Source: Raphanus sativus (lineage: Eukaryota > Streptophyta > Magnoliopsida > Brassicales > Brassicaceae). From it: 64,000 nt of DNA. Below the pieces are notes generated by a model, which was not told where the DNA came from, ran no database searches, and saw only the letters and a list, made by a program, of their open reading frames with translations. The stretch covers positions 7,872,668-7,936,667 of the forward strand of contig NC_079519.1 of NCBI RefSeq assembly GCF_000801105.2. The letters run 5' to 3'. Below, piece by piece: positions 47,035 to 60,263 of the stretch; position 1 is the stretch's first letter, and every line of letters starts with the position of its first letter. Made by a program: the position numbers and the translations under genes.

Positions 47035-48399
47035 ATTAATGTTTTACGTGGTCACTTAAATCTTACCGTGCTAAAAACGATAACTCAACCTTTTAGAACA
47101 GCCTTTTGGTTAATCTTTTTTACCTGTTCATACCACTTTTCACAGAATATATAATAGACAAAATAAAGTAATGTTTTAGAAAGGTTATAAACAACACAAG
47201 TTACACAACTCACTAACTTGATGTGCCTTTAAAACTAACATTGCTTAGTGGAGAAGCTGAGCTTTTGCAATCAGTAATCCTTTATCTATAGAAATATTTA
47301 ATTTAATGAAATTAATGAGACGTTGATGTTTATTGGTTTATAATACTAAAATAGAGATAATACGTGTGACGAAAGGTGAAAATTAAAGGGTCAAATATTC
47401 CTTCCGTATTTCCTTGACTTGGGTTTTTCCTTCGTTGATTAATCTCTAAACAGGCCGCACCTGAGAGTTTTTTAACTACAACATATTTAAATATTGTAAA
47501 TAATATTTATTTTGTTTTTCTTTAGAACAACATATTTATTTTGTTATATATAACATATAAATTTTAATAATAAATGTCAAAATACTTAAATCTAACATAA
47601 AAATTGATTTACCTTAAATATTTGGATAGAAAATCAATAAATTTTTTAAGTATTCTTGGTATTTTGATTATCGTTTAGCTATTTTAAACATGTACTTTGT
47701 TTGTATATATTTCCAAGTATTTTGGACAATCTAAAAACATCTTATATATTTTGTAAATTATTTTAGATATTAAATTTAAAAATAATTAATTTATTAAAGT
47801 ATACAAAACTGATTCGAATATACTTAGAAATCCGAAATATTTTGGTTCAGATTCGGCTCTGATTCTACAAATACCAAAATTTTGTACCCGTTCAGATATC
47901 TAATCAATTTTGTTTAAAGTTCAGTACTATTTTCAGATTGAATTTGGTTCGTTTTTTTTGGATTCAGATTTTTTCACCCTATGTACGTGATCCCTTTAGT
48001 TAGTCATTAAAAATTATTTTAGAATTATTTAAGTAAAACGATGGACTGGACTAAAAAAACATTAATATTTCAGATTGTCAAATTCCACATTATTCTTTTT
48101 CAGTGTTGTGACGAAGATAAATAAAGTTAATGTTAGGAAAGAAAATTTATTATCCAATCCATTTCTCGTTAGATGATTTAAATAGCTTCTAAATAAATTT
48201 TTGATGTATCGATCTTTTGTAAGATTTTTGAAAAATATTAATTTAGAAGATCTTACACTTGCTAAAATAATCAATTATTGCTTAATTAATATATATATAT
48301 ATGATTAGAATAATCACATAAAATACCTCTTGTTTATTTACAATATTTTTATGGTAAGTAAATCAAATTAATTTTTTCTATGGTATGTAATTAAATTTG

Positions 48400-48818
48400 G
48401 GGGAATTTTCAAAAATACCATTTTAAAGGTACCATTATTCATTTTACCACCACTAAAGACACATTTTCAAAAATACCTTATTTATTAAAAGGTTAAAGAT
48501 TCTTATATCTTTATTTTTATATGCTTTTCAAAATTCTAACCCCAAACTCTAAATCCTAAACCCCCAACTCTAAACCCTAAACCCTAAATCCTCAACTCTA
48601 AACCCTAAACCCTAAACTATATATCCTAAATTCAATACCCTAAACCCTAAAACCTCAACTATAAACCTTAAATCATCAACTCTAACCCTAAAACATCAAA
48701 TATAAACCCTAAATCCTAAACCTTCAAATCTAAACCCTTCATTTAAGTGGTGATAAAAGTGGTTAGTGTAAACATGAAAAGTGGTATACTATGAAAATGG
48801 TACTTTTGGCAATTTCCC
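48400..48818. mobile_element. MULE-like MITE with telomere-like core
   Basis: Imperfect terminal inverted repeats of about 60 bp (GGGAATTTTCAAAAATACCA at the left; GGGAAATTGCCAAAAGTACC read inward from the right) surround the telomere-like array. It is non-coding. I could not define a target duplication. Confidence 0.7.
48541..48738. repeat. Degenerate interstitial telomere-like repeats
   Basis: About 25 imperfect units of the plant telomere heptamer CCCTAAA, mixed with CTCTAAA, CCTCAAC and similar variants. It lies inside a MITE, so it need not mark an old chromosome end. Confidence 0.85.
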
Positions 48819-49302
48819 ATCTCTTGAATGATATTGAGACAGATATATAATATATTTCAATATAAATATTTATTATCATATGGTTTTTTTAATATTTGTA
48901 TATTTGCTGTAACAAAACATTTAAACCATTAATCCCAAATTTTTTGATGTAATAGTTTTCAATGAAAATTTCAAAGTTAACATATTTATGTATTTTAATA
49001 CTGTACATATTTTTATTCAAATGATATTAATATATTGAATATATATTAAATGAAAATTCATATTCATACGATTTTATGATCATTTGTATCTTGTTATAAA
49101 AAAAACTAAATTTATTCTTTGATCACAAAATTTTCAAAGTGGGGTTTTTAACAATTTTAGTAATTTATTGACATTTAATAAAAATCAAAATATAACATAT
49201 AAGAAAAAATATAATTTTTATTATATAATTGATGTGATTGTTTAATTATTTTTAATAATATAAAATTAAACAAAAATGAGAGATGATAGAAAAATTGTTA
49301 TT

Positions 49303-49428
49303 AAATATTTATTATTCTTTTTTTTTGTCGTCAGCCCATCTGTTTAGATCAAGTGGTCGGGTGACCCTCCGTAGAGTGTCTCCGTCTGATCGGGTCTGAT
49401 CTATATGGGAAAAAAATATTTATTATTC
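49303..49428 (-). mobile_element. SINE-like retroposon fragment, 96 bp, 15-bp target duplication
   Basis: aaatatttattattc at 49303-49317 and 49414-49428 flanks a GC-richer 96-bp insert. Read on the minus strand, the insert ends GGGCTGACGAC followed by A9. It is the longest of the poly(A) scars in this stretch and could help identify the source family. Confidence 0.75.
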
Positions 49429-52400
49429 ATAATCATTAATTATCATATATATCATATTACGTAATTCCATAGCTTTTATTTAAGGAAAGAATTGAGAATA
49501 TTCTTTTACACACTAATAATCAATTTAATAGTTAATTTAATAAAAAGTATAATATATATTAGGATGGACCAACTTATTTTTGTAAGGATTTTAAAAATCA
49601 TCCTGGTGATGACACGCGGCTACAAAAAAATATTCTAATGATTCAGGATTAATATACAAGGGAAACTAATACTGGTACATTTTTAACGTCTGATTAATTA
49701 TGCATTACATCGATGAAAAATATTACATAGACAATTATACAGACGATAATTCTAGCACCGTATGAATATGGTTGATACACGTCTGATTGTGCCACTCTGA
49801 GCCGTTCTATGAGATCCATGTCTGATGATACGCCATGCACTATGTCGAAGATCTCTTATAACATTTTTCTCCATAATCTACATAATTTACATTTTCTGGG
49901 TTGAACCCCGAATCTCATAGATGTAAAAGCATTAGTAATGTAATACACCAATACTTGTAATTGTTCATATATATATATATCAGTTGTATAACCGGTCCTA
50001 GTAATTACATGGTTAGAAGCAAATCTTAAAAAGTGGCCTATATATTAATTGATTCCAAAAGATTTTAGAAAACTTTTTAGAAGAATCTAACCTAAAACAT
50101 ACATCCTTTATACCATTACTTCCATCACTACAGCTAATCTGAATTTTCTATCCATTTAGGCCTTGATTGGTAGAGCATTAACATTAACATTAGCATTATA
50201 CTCTACATCATCTAATTAATATTTGTTAGAAAAACATTTAGAAAAGCATTTACTAAATGCTAATGCTCTCTCGCAAATACTTTCATATGAAGCTTTTGAA
50301 AGAGCATTTGCATTTATAATTTATAAATTTAATAAAAATATATAATTAGTTCATTTACTTGATTTATAATATCATAAATTATTTTTATATCCAGAAAAAA
50401 ATTTGATTTCTAAAATAAATTTATAATATAAATATTTTTTTTTAAAGTTATTGTTTTGAACACTTATATTGCTCGTTTTTTCTATAAACCACGATAATTC
50501 AATGAAACCTTCAAAGTCCATATTAGATAAGGATGGACTTATAACTTAGATAAACATAACAATATGTGTAGTTGTAGTTATCTCCTATTATTACGGTTGA
50601 TACCTCATGTATAAATATCGATGATGTAACCTTGAGATCAATAACAGAAACAGAGTTTATATTAGCTTGTTAGTCCAAAGTTCACTTAGTAAGAATCATT
50701 GGATAAGTTCATTGCCCCAGCCCAAAATACGATTAATCTGGCACGCCTTTAGAAACACTTTAGGAACACATGGATCCTTTAATTATGTCACTATAAATAT
50801 ATACATTATAAATAAATATATTATATATTATACACTAATTTTAATAATAATTTTAAATAGCATATCCATAATGATTTACCAATCAATCTATTAAACAATT
50901 TATAAATAAGTATGCAACTTTTGCAGTATACAGGGTTTATAGTATATTGTTACTGATTTCTCATCTGTTTTACCAATCAAGACCTAAAGCTAGTAAAATA
51001 GATAATAATTTGGTGGCGAGAAGCAGAAACTTCTTCAGCTTTCTTCCAGAACCGGCTCTGATCAGTTTGCCTAAGACTTTCTGAATAATGAATGATAATA
51101 TTGATAGTCTAATATTTTCCGAAAATGAAAACATGCACGGGTGTATATGAAGCTTTGGTCTATATTTAATTATTATTATTACTATAAACAAAGTCCAAAT
51201 ATCTAACCCAAGAATGGAATTGTAAAATGGGCACATAATCTTATTATATTTGAGTTTAGTCGATAATATAAAAATATAAACAAATCAATAAAATAAATAC
51301 AATAATTTTATCCACCGTTGATATTTTTAAGATTGCTTATTCTCTAGCAAAACCATAAAAAGTTATTATCTATCGAAGCCCACTAAATTTTTAATAGTCT
51401 ATATAACTAAAATCAGTTATTGTTTAATAATAAAAACCTTTTTCAAAAAAAAATAGTTAAATTTAGGTTCAAAATTTGAAAATTTATAGTTTAGAATTAA
51501 CATAGGACAATTAAAAGTATCATCATAATATTTTATGAAATTAAAAATTATCTACATAAAATTGTGGCATAAGTAAAACATATTTACACAGCCGGAAACT
51601 AATTTTTGAGAAAAAAAATAAAATAAGAACATTAAATATAATATCAGAATTGTAAATTATGTTCTTTCTAATAAGAGCCGGTCGAATATTCAAAATTATT
51701 TGAAATAGAACCAGACTCGAATTGAAGTCAAACTTTTAACGGGTTCTTAATATTTTAATCCAAACCAAATTGAAAAAATAATTATCAAATCGAGACCAAA
51801 CTTAAATTCATTAATCATCGAATGTTTTTATATCTCTTGAACAAAAAAAATCAAAAACCAAAAAGAACCGAAACCAAACAAAAAATTGTAACCGCACCGA
51901 AAACCGAAAGCATGCCTAACATATTAATAAACAAACATAAGGTTTAGTAATTTTTTTAAAACAAATAATCTCGCGCTTTGAAACTGGAGATCAAAATTTA
52001 GTGTCAACTAAAATTGATTGTAAATATTCATATTTAAACAAGAGTGCATAATAACAATTCGTTAAAAGAAACACATTAACAAATATGAATATTTTGGGGA
52101 AAATCAACAAACATGACTATTGGAAAGAATCAGAGAAGTGATATGTTATTATTAGATAGGCTCCCTTGTCTTAACCTAATAGCCTTTGCTTTATTAACTA
52201 AAAAAGAGTGAAGACTAAAGAGTCTCACAATCACCAGTGCCAAGTTCGTGGTATTATATTTGTCCACTAACGGTCAAATTTAAACGCTTTTTCAGTGAGA
52301 TTTCCCTTTGATGAATTATCATAAACTAAGACCTAATTGCATTATTGGTGATCCTTTTAATCAAAGCCAGTCTAATACTGACGAGTCTTTTTGACTAATG

Positions 52401-52594
52401 GATCCATTTAAAGGCCTAAGTTATTCTATATCGGACATTCTTGGGCCCAGCTAAGTAGATATGACATATCATTTGTTTGGTTTACAGCAAGGGATGTACG
52501 CCACATTCCCAGTGCATGTGTATATTTAAATCGAATCTCCATAACCAAGAAAAATAGTTTATGTAAATAATTCTTTCAGTCTTTACTTTTTTTG

Positions 52595-52633
52595 CACTTA
52601 GATGACTTTTTTTTTAACACCTCACTTAGATGA
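52595..52633 (-). mobile_element. Micro-retroposon scar, 11-bp direct repeats
   Basis: cacttagatga at 52595-52605 and 52623-52633 flanks a 17-bp insert that on the minus strand reads AGGTGTTA followed by A. Confidence 0.6.
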
Positions 52634-53765
52634 TCACAAAAAGCTATCTAGAAACAGCGGTCTTTTTCAGCTGGCATCAGAAAATCGCATAATCTCTAGC
52701 TTCTAAGAAATTTTGATACAATTATACAAAGAAAAGAAAACCAATTTCCACAAGAAATTGGTTAACAAACCAGCAAGCCAAGAGAGCGAAAATACCAGTC
52801 TTTTTCAACATCTATTATAGCAGATCTCTTAACTATGATGCAATCCAAATACTTTAACAAGAAACTGAACTAAAAGGGAAACCTTAAACCTATAGAACGC
52901 TGCCTTATCGACCAAGTAACTGTTCAAGTTCCACGTATCATTCAAGTGGCTGGTGATATGAACCAAATTGGAAGGAAAAAAAAAAAGAAATCAAAAGCGA
53001 AAAGTTATAAATGAAACGTTGAGCCTAGGTGGATGTTCGGATATCGTTCGAGTTCAGATTGGATATTTCGAATTTTTGGGTATTTTAGTATAGGGGTATA
53101 GAATCAGTTTGGGTATTTATGTACTTCGGATCGGATTCGAGTATTTTTAGTTCGAATTCGATTATCTCGGACCGGTTTCAAATATTTAGACTTTGAAAAA
53201 AAAAATTCATTTCTCAAATTTCTTGTATTTAAAAATATAACTTTCGGTTAAATGATTTTTTTTAATTCTTTTAATAGATTGAATGATCAACCGATTTGGA
53301 GATAAAATTCTAAAATATTATTTTTAATTTTTGGATGTAAATTTTGTTAATGCATGAAACAAAAAGTTTGACATGTATTTTAAGTGAATATTTTAAATAA
53401 AATAAGGGAAGTAAACTAAAAATATAAGGTTAAATATGCATAAGTTTGGTTATCTTCGGATATCCATTCGAGTTTGGATATTATCCTTTCCGGTTCGGAC
53501 ACCCAATCTCTCATAATTCAATACCCGTTTAGGTATTCTGGTACTTCGATTCAGATTTTCGTTCATCGGGTAGGGGTTCAGATATCTGATAAAATGCCTG
53601 CCTATTGAACCCTTTGCACTCACATTTTTTTTGTTCCAGATTTATCATCAAATCGCTATGGAGCAGCATTTGAGACATATAATGATATAAGGTATCAACC
53701 ATGGTGCAAATGAACCCTACAGTTCTTGGTTTCGTGAGGCAAAAGTCTCAGCCATATAATTCATT

Positions 53766-53813
53766 AAGTACCTGGAACGAAGTTGTCCAAAAAAAAAAGT
53801 ACCTGGAACGAAG
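53766..53813 (+). mobile_element. Micro-retroposon scar ending TTGTCC-A8, 17-bp direct repeats
   Basis: aagtacctggaacgaag at 53766-53782 and 53797-53813 flanks only TTGTCC plus A8. This is the clearest case of the class: a 17-bp perfect duplication around a 14-bp insert. Confidence 0.75.
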
Positions 53814-53847
53814 GAAGGAAGATAAGTTGATTTAACTACCTTGAATG

Positions 53848-54521
53848 ATGGCGTTCCAAGGCATTGATTTAAACCCGGTTGCATCAAATGCAGATCGAAG
53901 ACGTATATCTCTGCCTACTCTTGTGACTCTTCCTCATTGCCAAACTAAAATGGTTACCAACGTGGCAATGTCCTCATCTTCACCCGAGGAAGAGGATTGT
54001 GTTATTGCTGTCAAGTTCTTGGAGCCTCAGCTCAGCTTTTTCAGACCCAACTCAGAGTGGATCGACATCAAAATCCAATACCCTAGCTTCTTTTCTTCCC
54101 ATGTAATGCATTCCAAGAAAGATGACATGTTTCTCATTCCTGGATCTAGAGGTCACGTCATCGCATCATGGGATCTCCACGAACATGGCAACAAGCCCAA
54201 TTCAGAGGTTAAGTTTCAGAAAGACTCCCTTCATGACCACTTCCAACAAAACGCTTATAGACTCGCGCTGTAAGAGCGAACTCTTGGTAGAGTCAAGAAC
54301 CACCGTTGAAACTTTGATGGTTAAGTTATACAAGAAGACCGAAGACGGTGGTACTGCGAGGGTTAAAACAAAAGCTTTAATGATGTTCAAGCTAGATGAC
54401 AAAGGAAACGCTGTTTACACTCAAGATGGGAGACCTCTGCATTTTCATCACAGAGTCTGAACCTGTGTCTCCTAACCGCTTCATAGTCTTGGATGTTAAC
54501 GAAACCGCAATGTTAAATTAA
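53848..54521 (+). pseudogene. DUF295 family gene remnant with two frameshifts
   Basis: Three consecutive frames together resemble Brassicaceae DUF295 proteins, which are often linked to F-box genes or organelles. Frame 1 runs from 53848 to about 54230 (LPTLVTLPHCQTKMVTNVAM, FLEPQLSFFRPNSEW, FLIPGSRGHVIASWD). Frame 2 runs from about 54230 to 54448 (ELLVESRTTVETLMVKLYKK, MMFKLDDKGNAVYTQDGRPL). Frame 3 ends at 54521 (TESEPVSPNRF). The two shifts make it non-functional as a single protein, and the usual N-terminal part is absent. Relatives lie near At5g55870-At5g55890, but this gene family moves often. Confidence 0.8.
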
Positions 54522-55283
54522 ATGACAACTGCTTAATGTGTGAATGTACACAAATACACATTTATTGATTTAGTTATGTTCCAAATGTTGTCCAAGCAAA
54601 CACCTATTAAGACAATAAAGCCTTTGTTTTAGTGATGAAATACTAATATATGTTCTGCTTACAAATTTAGTGATCGATCATCAAGATTATTGATCATCTA
54701 CGACCACTAACAAACTGTCCTTGTGTTTATAGTCTCAGTGAATTATCTCTTGGTTTCCTTTCCCTTCTCTCACAATAGAATCAGTTACCACAAAGTTTAA
54801 ACCTCTTGAAGATCTCTTGTATCTATTTTTAATATATTCTCTCTGTGAGATTCATAAGCTATAAACACATCCATCTTCTATGGTCTAAAAGATTAAAGAT
54901 TAATTTGTTTACCAAAAGTTATTTATAAATTAATGCTGAAAATCCAACAAATATCTATCTCATTTATTTAGTTTTTATATCTTAAAAATAACATAAATAA
55001 TAATGTTTTTAAGTGGAGAATGAATTCTCAGTTTACCTTATTGTGAAATTTCAGAATAAGAGGTGTCAAACACCAAGAATAAGAAAATCATATGAACAGA
55101 GAACGAACAAGTTCAATTCGAACGAACTACGTAGCTTTATTTTCAAGAATAAGAAAATCATATGAACAGAGAACGAACTACGTAGCTTTATTTTCAATGG
55201 TATTCTTGTAGCTTTATTTTCGATGGTGTTTTTGTTTGATGACGGGGTGGTTGTTTGTATTTAATCTATTAATTTAGGGATTA
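54522..55283. other. Intergenic, AT-rich
   Basis: A small direct duplication (gaataagaaaatcatatgaa, about 55078 and 55146) is visible. No gene seen. Confidence 0.45.
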
Positions 55284-56956
55284 TCTACTATTTGAAGTTT
55301 TCATTTAAATTTTGGACTCTTTCATAGTTGTTGCTAGAATATATCATGCCTCCTATACAATGCAACCTACCAACTTAAATTAAACCAAATCTTAACCAAC
55401 ATAGTACAACCTAACCAGTAACACTTTTATAATATTTTTGGTTAATCTCTTAATATAATTAGATCATATAAAACTGAACCACTCTTAAATCAACGAGTTC
55501 TATATCATTCCAGACATAAGAGAAAAAATATCCGACTCATTTACAACGTAAGCATACAAAGATCGTGTATGCTTATGCTCATTGATCTTCCAAAAACCAA
55601 ATAATTGTGGCATAGACCAACATATGCTCATGTTCGTATCACTAACTTTACTACCATATATTTACTCTTCGCCTACATCATATCACAACACACACAGTTA
55701 TGCAAGAACATGATTTTTTTTGTTCAAACAACCAAATAATGGTGGCATATGGTCAGTAGATTTTTTAAATATGTTTTTTATATATTACATTTTACGAGAC
55801 TATGTGTATAAGTTTTTTTTTTGAAAAATGGCATAACTATGTGTATAGTTAAAAGGTAAAAGATGTGACAAAACAAATTATTATACTAAAAATGAAAGAA
55901 GATTAAATACAAACTAATAACAAGTACAACACAAATTATAACACTATTAAATTCTATATATATTTAATAAAATATTATATATATATGTCTAATATGTATA
56001 TATATATATAAATGTTACACAAAATATATATAATATTATATACACATATTATATATACCATATATTATTAATTGAAATTTGACAAATCAATTTCCGCCCT
56101 TTAGGGCGGGTCCTAATTTGACAAATCATTAAATATTTATTTTACTCTTTCATAGTTGTTGCTAGAATATATCATGCCTCCTATACAATGCAACCTACCA
56201 ACTTAAATTAAACCAAATCTTAACCAACATAGTACAACCTAACCAGTAACACTTTTATAATATTTTTGGTTAATCTCTTAATATAATTAGATCATATAAA
56301 ACTGAACCACTCTTAAATCAACGAGTTCTATATCATTCCAGACATAAGAGAAAAAATATCCGACTCATTTACAACGTAAGCATACAAAGATCGTGTATGC
56401 TTATGCTCATTGATCTTCCAAAAACCAAATAATTGTGGCATAGACCAACATATGCTCATGTTCGTATCACTAACTTTACTACCATATATTTACTCTTCGC
56501 CTACATCATATCACAACATACACAGTTATGCAAGAACATGATTTTTTTTTGTTCAAACAACCAAATAATGGTGGCATATGGTCAGTAGATTTTTTAAATA
56601 TGTTTTTTATATATTACATTTTACGAGACTATGTGTATAAGTTTTTTTTTTTGAAAAATGGCATAACTATGTGTATAAGTTAAAGGTAAAAGATGTGACA
56701 AAACAAATTATTATACTAAAAATGAAAGAAGATTAAATACAAACTAATAACAAGTACAACACAAATTATAACACTATTAAATTCTATATATATTTAATAA
56801 AATATTATATATATATGTCTAATATGTATATATATATATATATAAATGTTACACAAAATATATATAATATTATATACACATATTATATATACCATATATT
56901 ATTAATTGAAATTTGACAAATCAATTTCCGCCCAAAAAGGGCGGATCCTAATCTAG
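55284..56956 (+). mobile_element. Helitron containing a tandem duplication of its body and 3' hairpin
   Basis: The 5' end TCTACTATTTGAAGTTTTCA follows a host A. The 3' end is hairpin ccgcccaaaaagggcgg (56928-56944) plus CTAG (56953-56956) before a host T. The interior is two near-identical units, 55316-56143 and 56144-56956, with an 828-bp offset. The first unit ends in its own hairpin (ccgccctttagggcgg, 56094-56109) but lacks the terminal CTAG. There is no coding capacity. Each unit also carries the same micro-insertion. Confidence 0.85.
56628..56681 (-). mobile_element. Micro-retroposon scar inside the Helitron, 16-bp direct repeats
   Basis: actatgtgtataagtt at 56628-56643 and 56666-56681 flanks a T-first insert (minus strand TATGCCATTTTTC then A). 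The matching position in the first unit (about 55799-55852) carries the same insert, so it predates the duplication. Confidence 0.65.
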
Positions 56957-57326
56957 TTCCTATTTAATTCTCTGTTAATATATGTTTTGATTTGTAGTAA
57001 GTTTAGAGGTTCAGGTATTTTATCATCTTGTTAACCAAAACACACAGATTGAAAGCAAACCCCAATTACCTTGCTTTGGTTGGATCAATAGAAATTAAAA
57101 CTTTATATATCATATCAAGAAGCAAACGTTATATCTACAAAATAGGCCTGACCAAAGATGCGAAATCAATATGAAGTTTGCTTCACAAGAAAAAAAAACT
57201 CAATAAAAACATAGGAGTTGAGAGAAATAAAATGAATTATGTATATTGCTTCACAAAAAAAGCTCAATGAAACAAATGAACAAAACAAACCATCAAGTCT
57301 TGCTGCTTGCCTTTTTTTTTTAATCT
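56957..57326. other. 3' flank of CBL2
   Basis: Probable 3' UTR of the minus-strand CBL2 gene. No other gene seen. Confidence 0.4.
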
Positions 57327-58634
<1,308 letters not shown>

Positions 58635-58650
<16 letters not shown>

Positions 58651-58685
58651 GATATCTTCTTCTTAACCAAATCAAATCTCTCCAT
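58635..58685 (-). promoter_or_regulatory. Upstream reading frame overlapping the CBL2 start
   Basis: An ATG at 58685, three bases into the leader exon, opens a 16-codon frame ([16 protein letters not shown], stop at 58637-58635). It runs past the CBL2 ATG at 58650 in another frame. If used, it would lower CBL2 translation. Confidence 0.5.
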
Positions 58686-59769
58686 GCCTGCAAATAGAAA
58701 CCAAACAGTGAGACGAAGTAGTTTTTTCCCAAGTGAAAAAAAACAAAAAAAAAACTCTATAGAAACACCTTTTAACCATTTCCTAGTTTGGTCTGAGAAA
58801 GGCTGCGGTCTGCAATGTTCTGATCTGTAAATGTAAAAGAAAAATAAGACACAAGTTGAAGATAGAGGAGGCTCAGACATAAAAGAGTCCTACTTTCGTC
58901 AAGTCAAATTAAAAAGGGCCAACAAGACATTGCTTGCAAAATTACAAACTCAAGTCATTATCGTAATTACAAGATGGTTACTTATGTCCACATAAACATG
59001 AAACACGAATCAATCGTATCCTTAACGAAAAACACAATATTTAATAATAATAACAATAATTAAAATTATACAATTGCGATTGCGAGCAAGAGATTCATAA
59101 ACGAAATCGAGACGGATTCAACCGAAGCATGTCGATCCGATCTAGAGATCCCAAGAAAACTGAAACAGTAAGAGTAATACGACGTCGTTTACCGATTTCG
59201 ATTGCTTCGATTGATTATTATCAATCCCAAGGCGGCTCTTGGCGTTAGGTTGAAGCTGGGAGAATTATGGTAAGGTGAGAGAAAATCGGAGACGATGAAA
59301 GTTTAAAGAACAAATAAAAACCTGAGAAAATCTTTCTTCTTTTTTAACCTAAATAAAATAATAACTCCAACAAATAATCTTTTAGCATTTCTTGTTTCAA
59401 TAGTTTTTAAATGTTGATACAGTTGTTAAAGGGCCGCGAAGGAATAATAAAAAAAGACGCTAATAAATAACAACGTGTCATTCAGTGACAAAAAAAAAAA
59501 AATAACAACGTGTCATACGTCGGGTTTGTGGTGCCTGTGTCAGTGTGATGCGCTGTACTATACAACGCTTGTTTTTAATCGTTTTTTATTTAACCGGCTA
59601 AGAAGCTTCGATTAAACCGGGAACTACCACCATCTTTAATTATTTGTTTTAGTATTTGTTATTGGAAAGTTACATTTGATCAAATAACTTTAAAATAGTG
59701 AAGTGCTACAAAGAATGCATTATGAATAGGAATAAGACAATCCTAATCATTTCAACAATCGGACATTCT
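58651..59769. other. CBL2 leader, leader intron and promoter
   Basis: A splice acceptor at 58688-58689 begins the leader exon. Upstream GC-richer sequence at about 59090-59290 is likely the first leader exon. AT-rich promoter DNA follows up to the solo LTR. Confidence 0.5.
59465..59516 (+). mobile_element. Micro-retroposon scar ending GTGAC-A10, 17-bp direct repeats
   Basis: aaataacaacgtgtcat at 59465-59481 and 59500-59516 flanks tcagtgac plus A10. It sits in the CBL2 promoter. Confidence 0.7.
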
Positions 59770-60263
59770 TGTTTGAGGTGAGTTTGGTCAACAGAAAGTA
59801 AAAGAACTCAAGAGTGGGACGAACAGAGACGTTTTATTAGAGTCGGAATAACGAGGGTACAAGAGTAAGAAAGCCGGCTAATCGATGTTCGGAGAGCTCC
59901 TAGCCTGAAGTACAAGAGGGCGGCGAGATACAAAGAGAGTAATAGAAACCTTAATCTAACCGCAAGTCTGTGTGTCAAAGTGGTGATGCATTTCCTTCTT
60001 GTCTTCAACTCTTTATATAGTTTCTTAGGTCGGTTGTCTTAAACCTAATTCGTCTCCTTTGCTACGGGCCTTTCGGCCTGCAGGCCTAGTCGAAATAACT
60101 GTTCGGTCCGAACCGTTTATTCGCTGTCTTTGGCTGCTCGTCCTCTACACGAGCCGAGTCGCGCCTCTTCAGGAGCCGGCTTTCAAGCCAATCATCCTTA
60201 AATCAATGATAATGGGCCTACTGTTCGCTGGGCCTTGTGGATGGTGACAATCCATCCCCAACA
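59770..60263 (-). mobile_element. Solo LTR, 494 bp, 5-bp target duplication
   Basis: Begins TGTTTGAGG and ends CCAACA, flanked by attct at 59765-59769 and 60264-60268. On the minus strand it reads TGTTGGGGATGG...CCTCAAACA and carries a TATA box (CTATATAAAG) and a poly(A) signal (TAATAAAA) in LTR order. No internal retrotransposon sequence is present, so it arose by recombination between two LTRs. Confidence 0.9.

Larger units (their letters stand above)
38340..53847. other. 15-kb AT-rich region without a convincing gene
   Basis: Apart from the elements listed separately, I see no open frame with a known domain and no cysteine-rich peptide with a signal sequence. Weakly GC-richer patches at about 43900-44160, 45650-45960 and 52640-52960 may be decayed gene or UTR remnants. 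In Arabidopsis the corresponding interval between RGI4 and CBL2 holds HSP90 genes and a Got1/Sft2-like gene; none is recognisable here. Confidence 0.55.
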
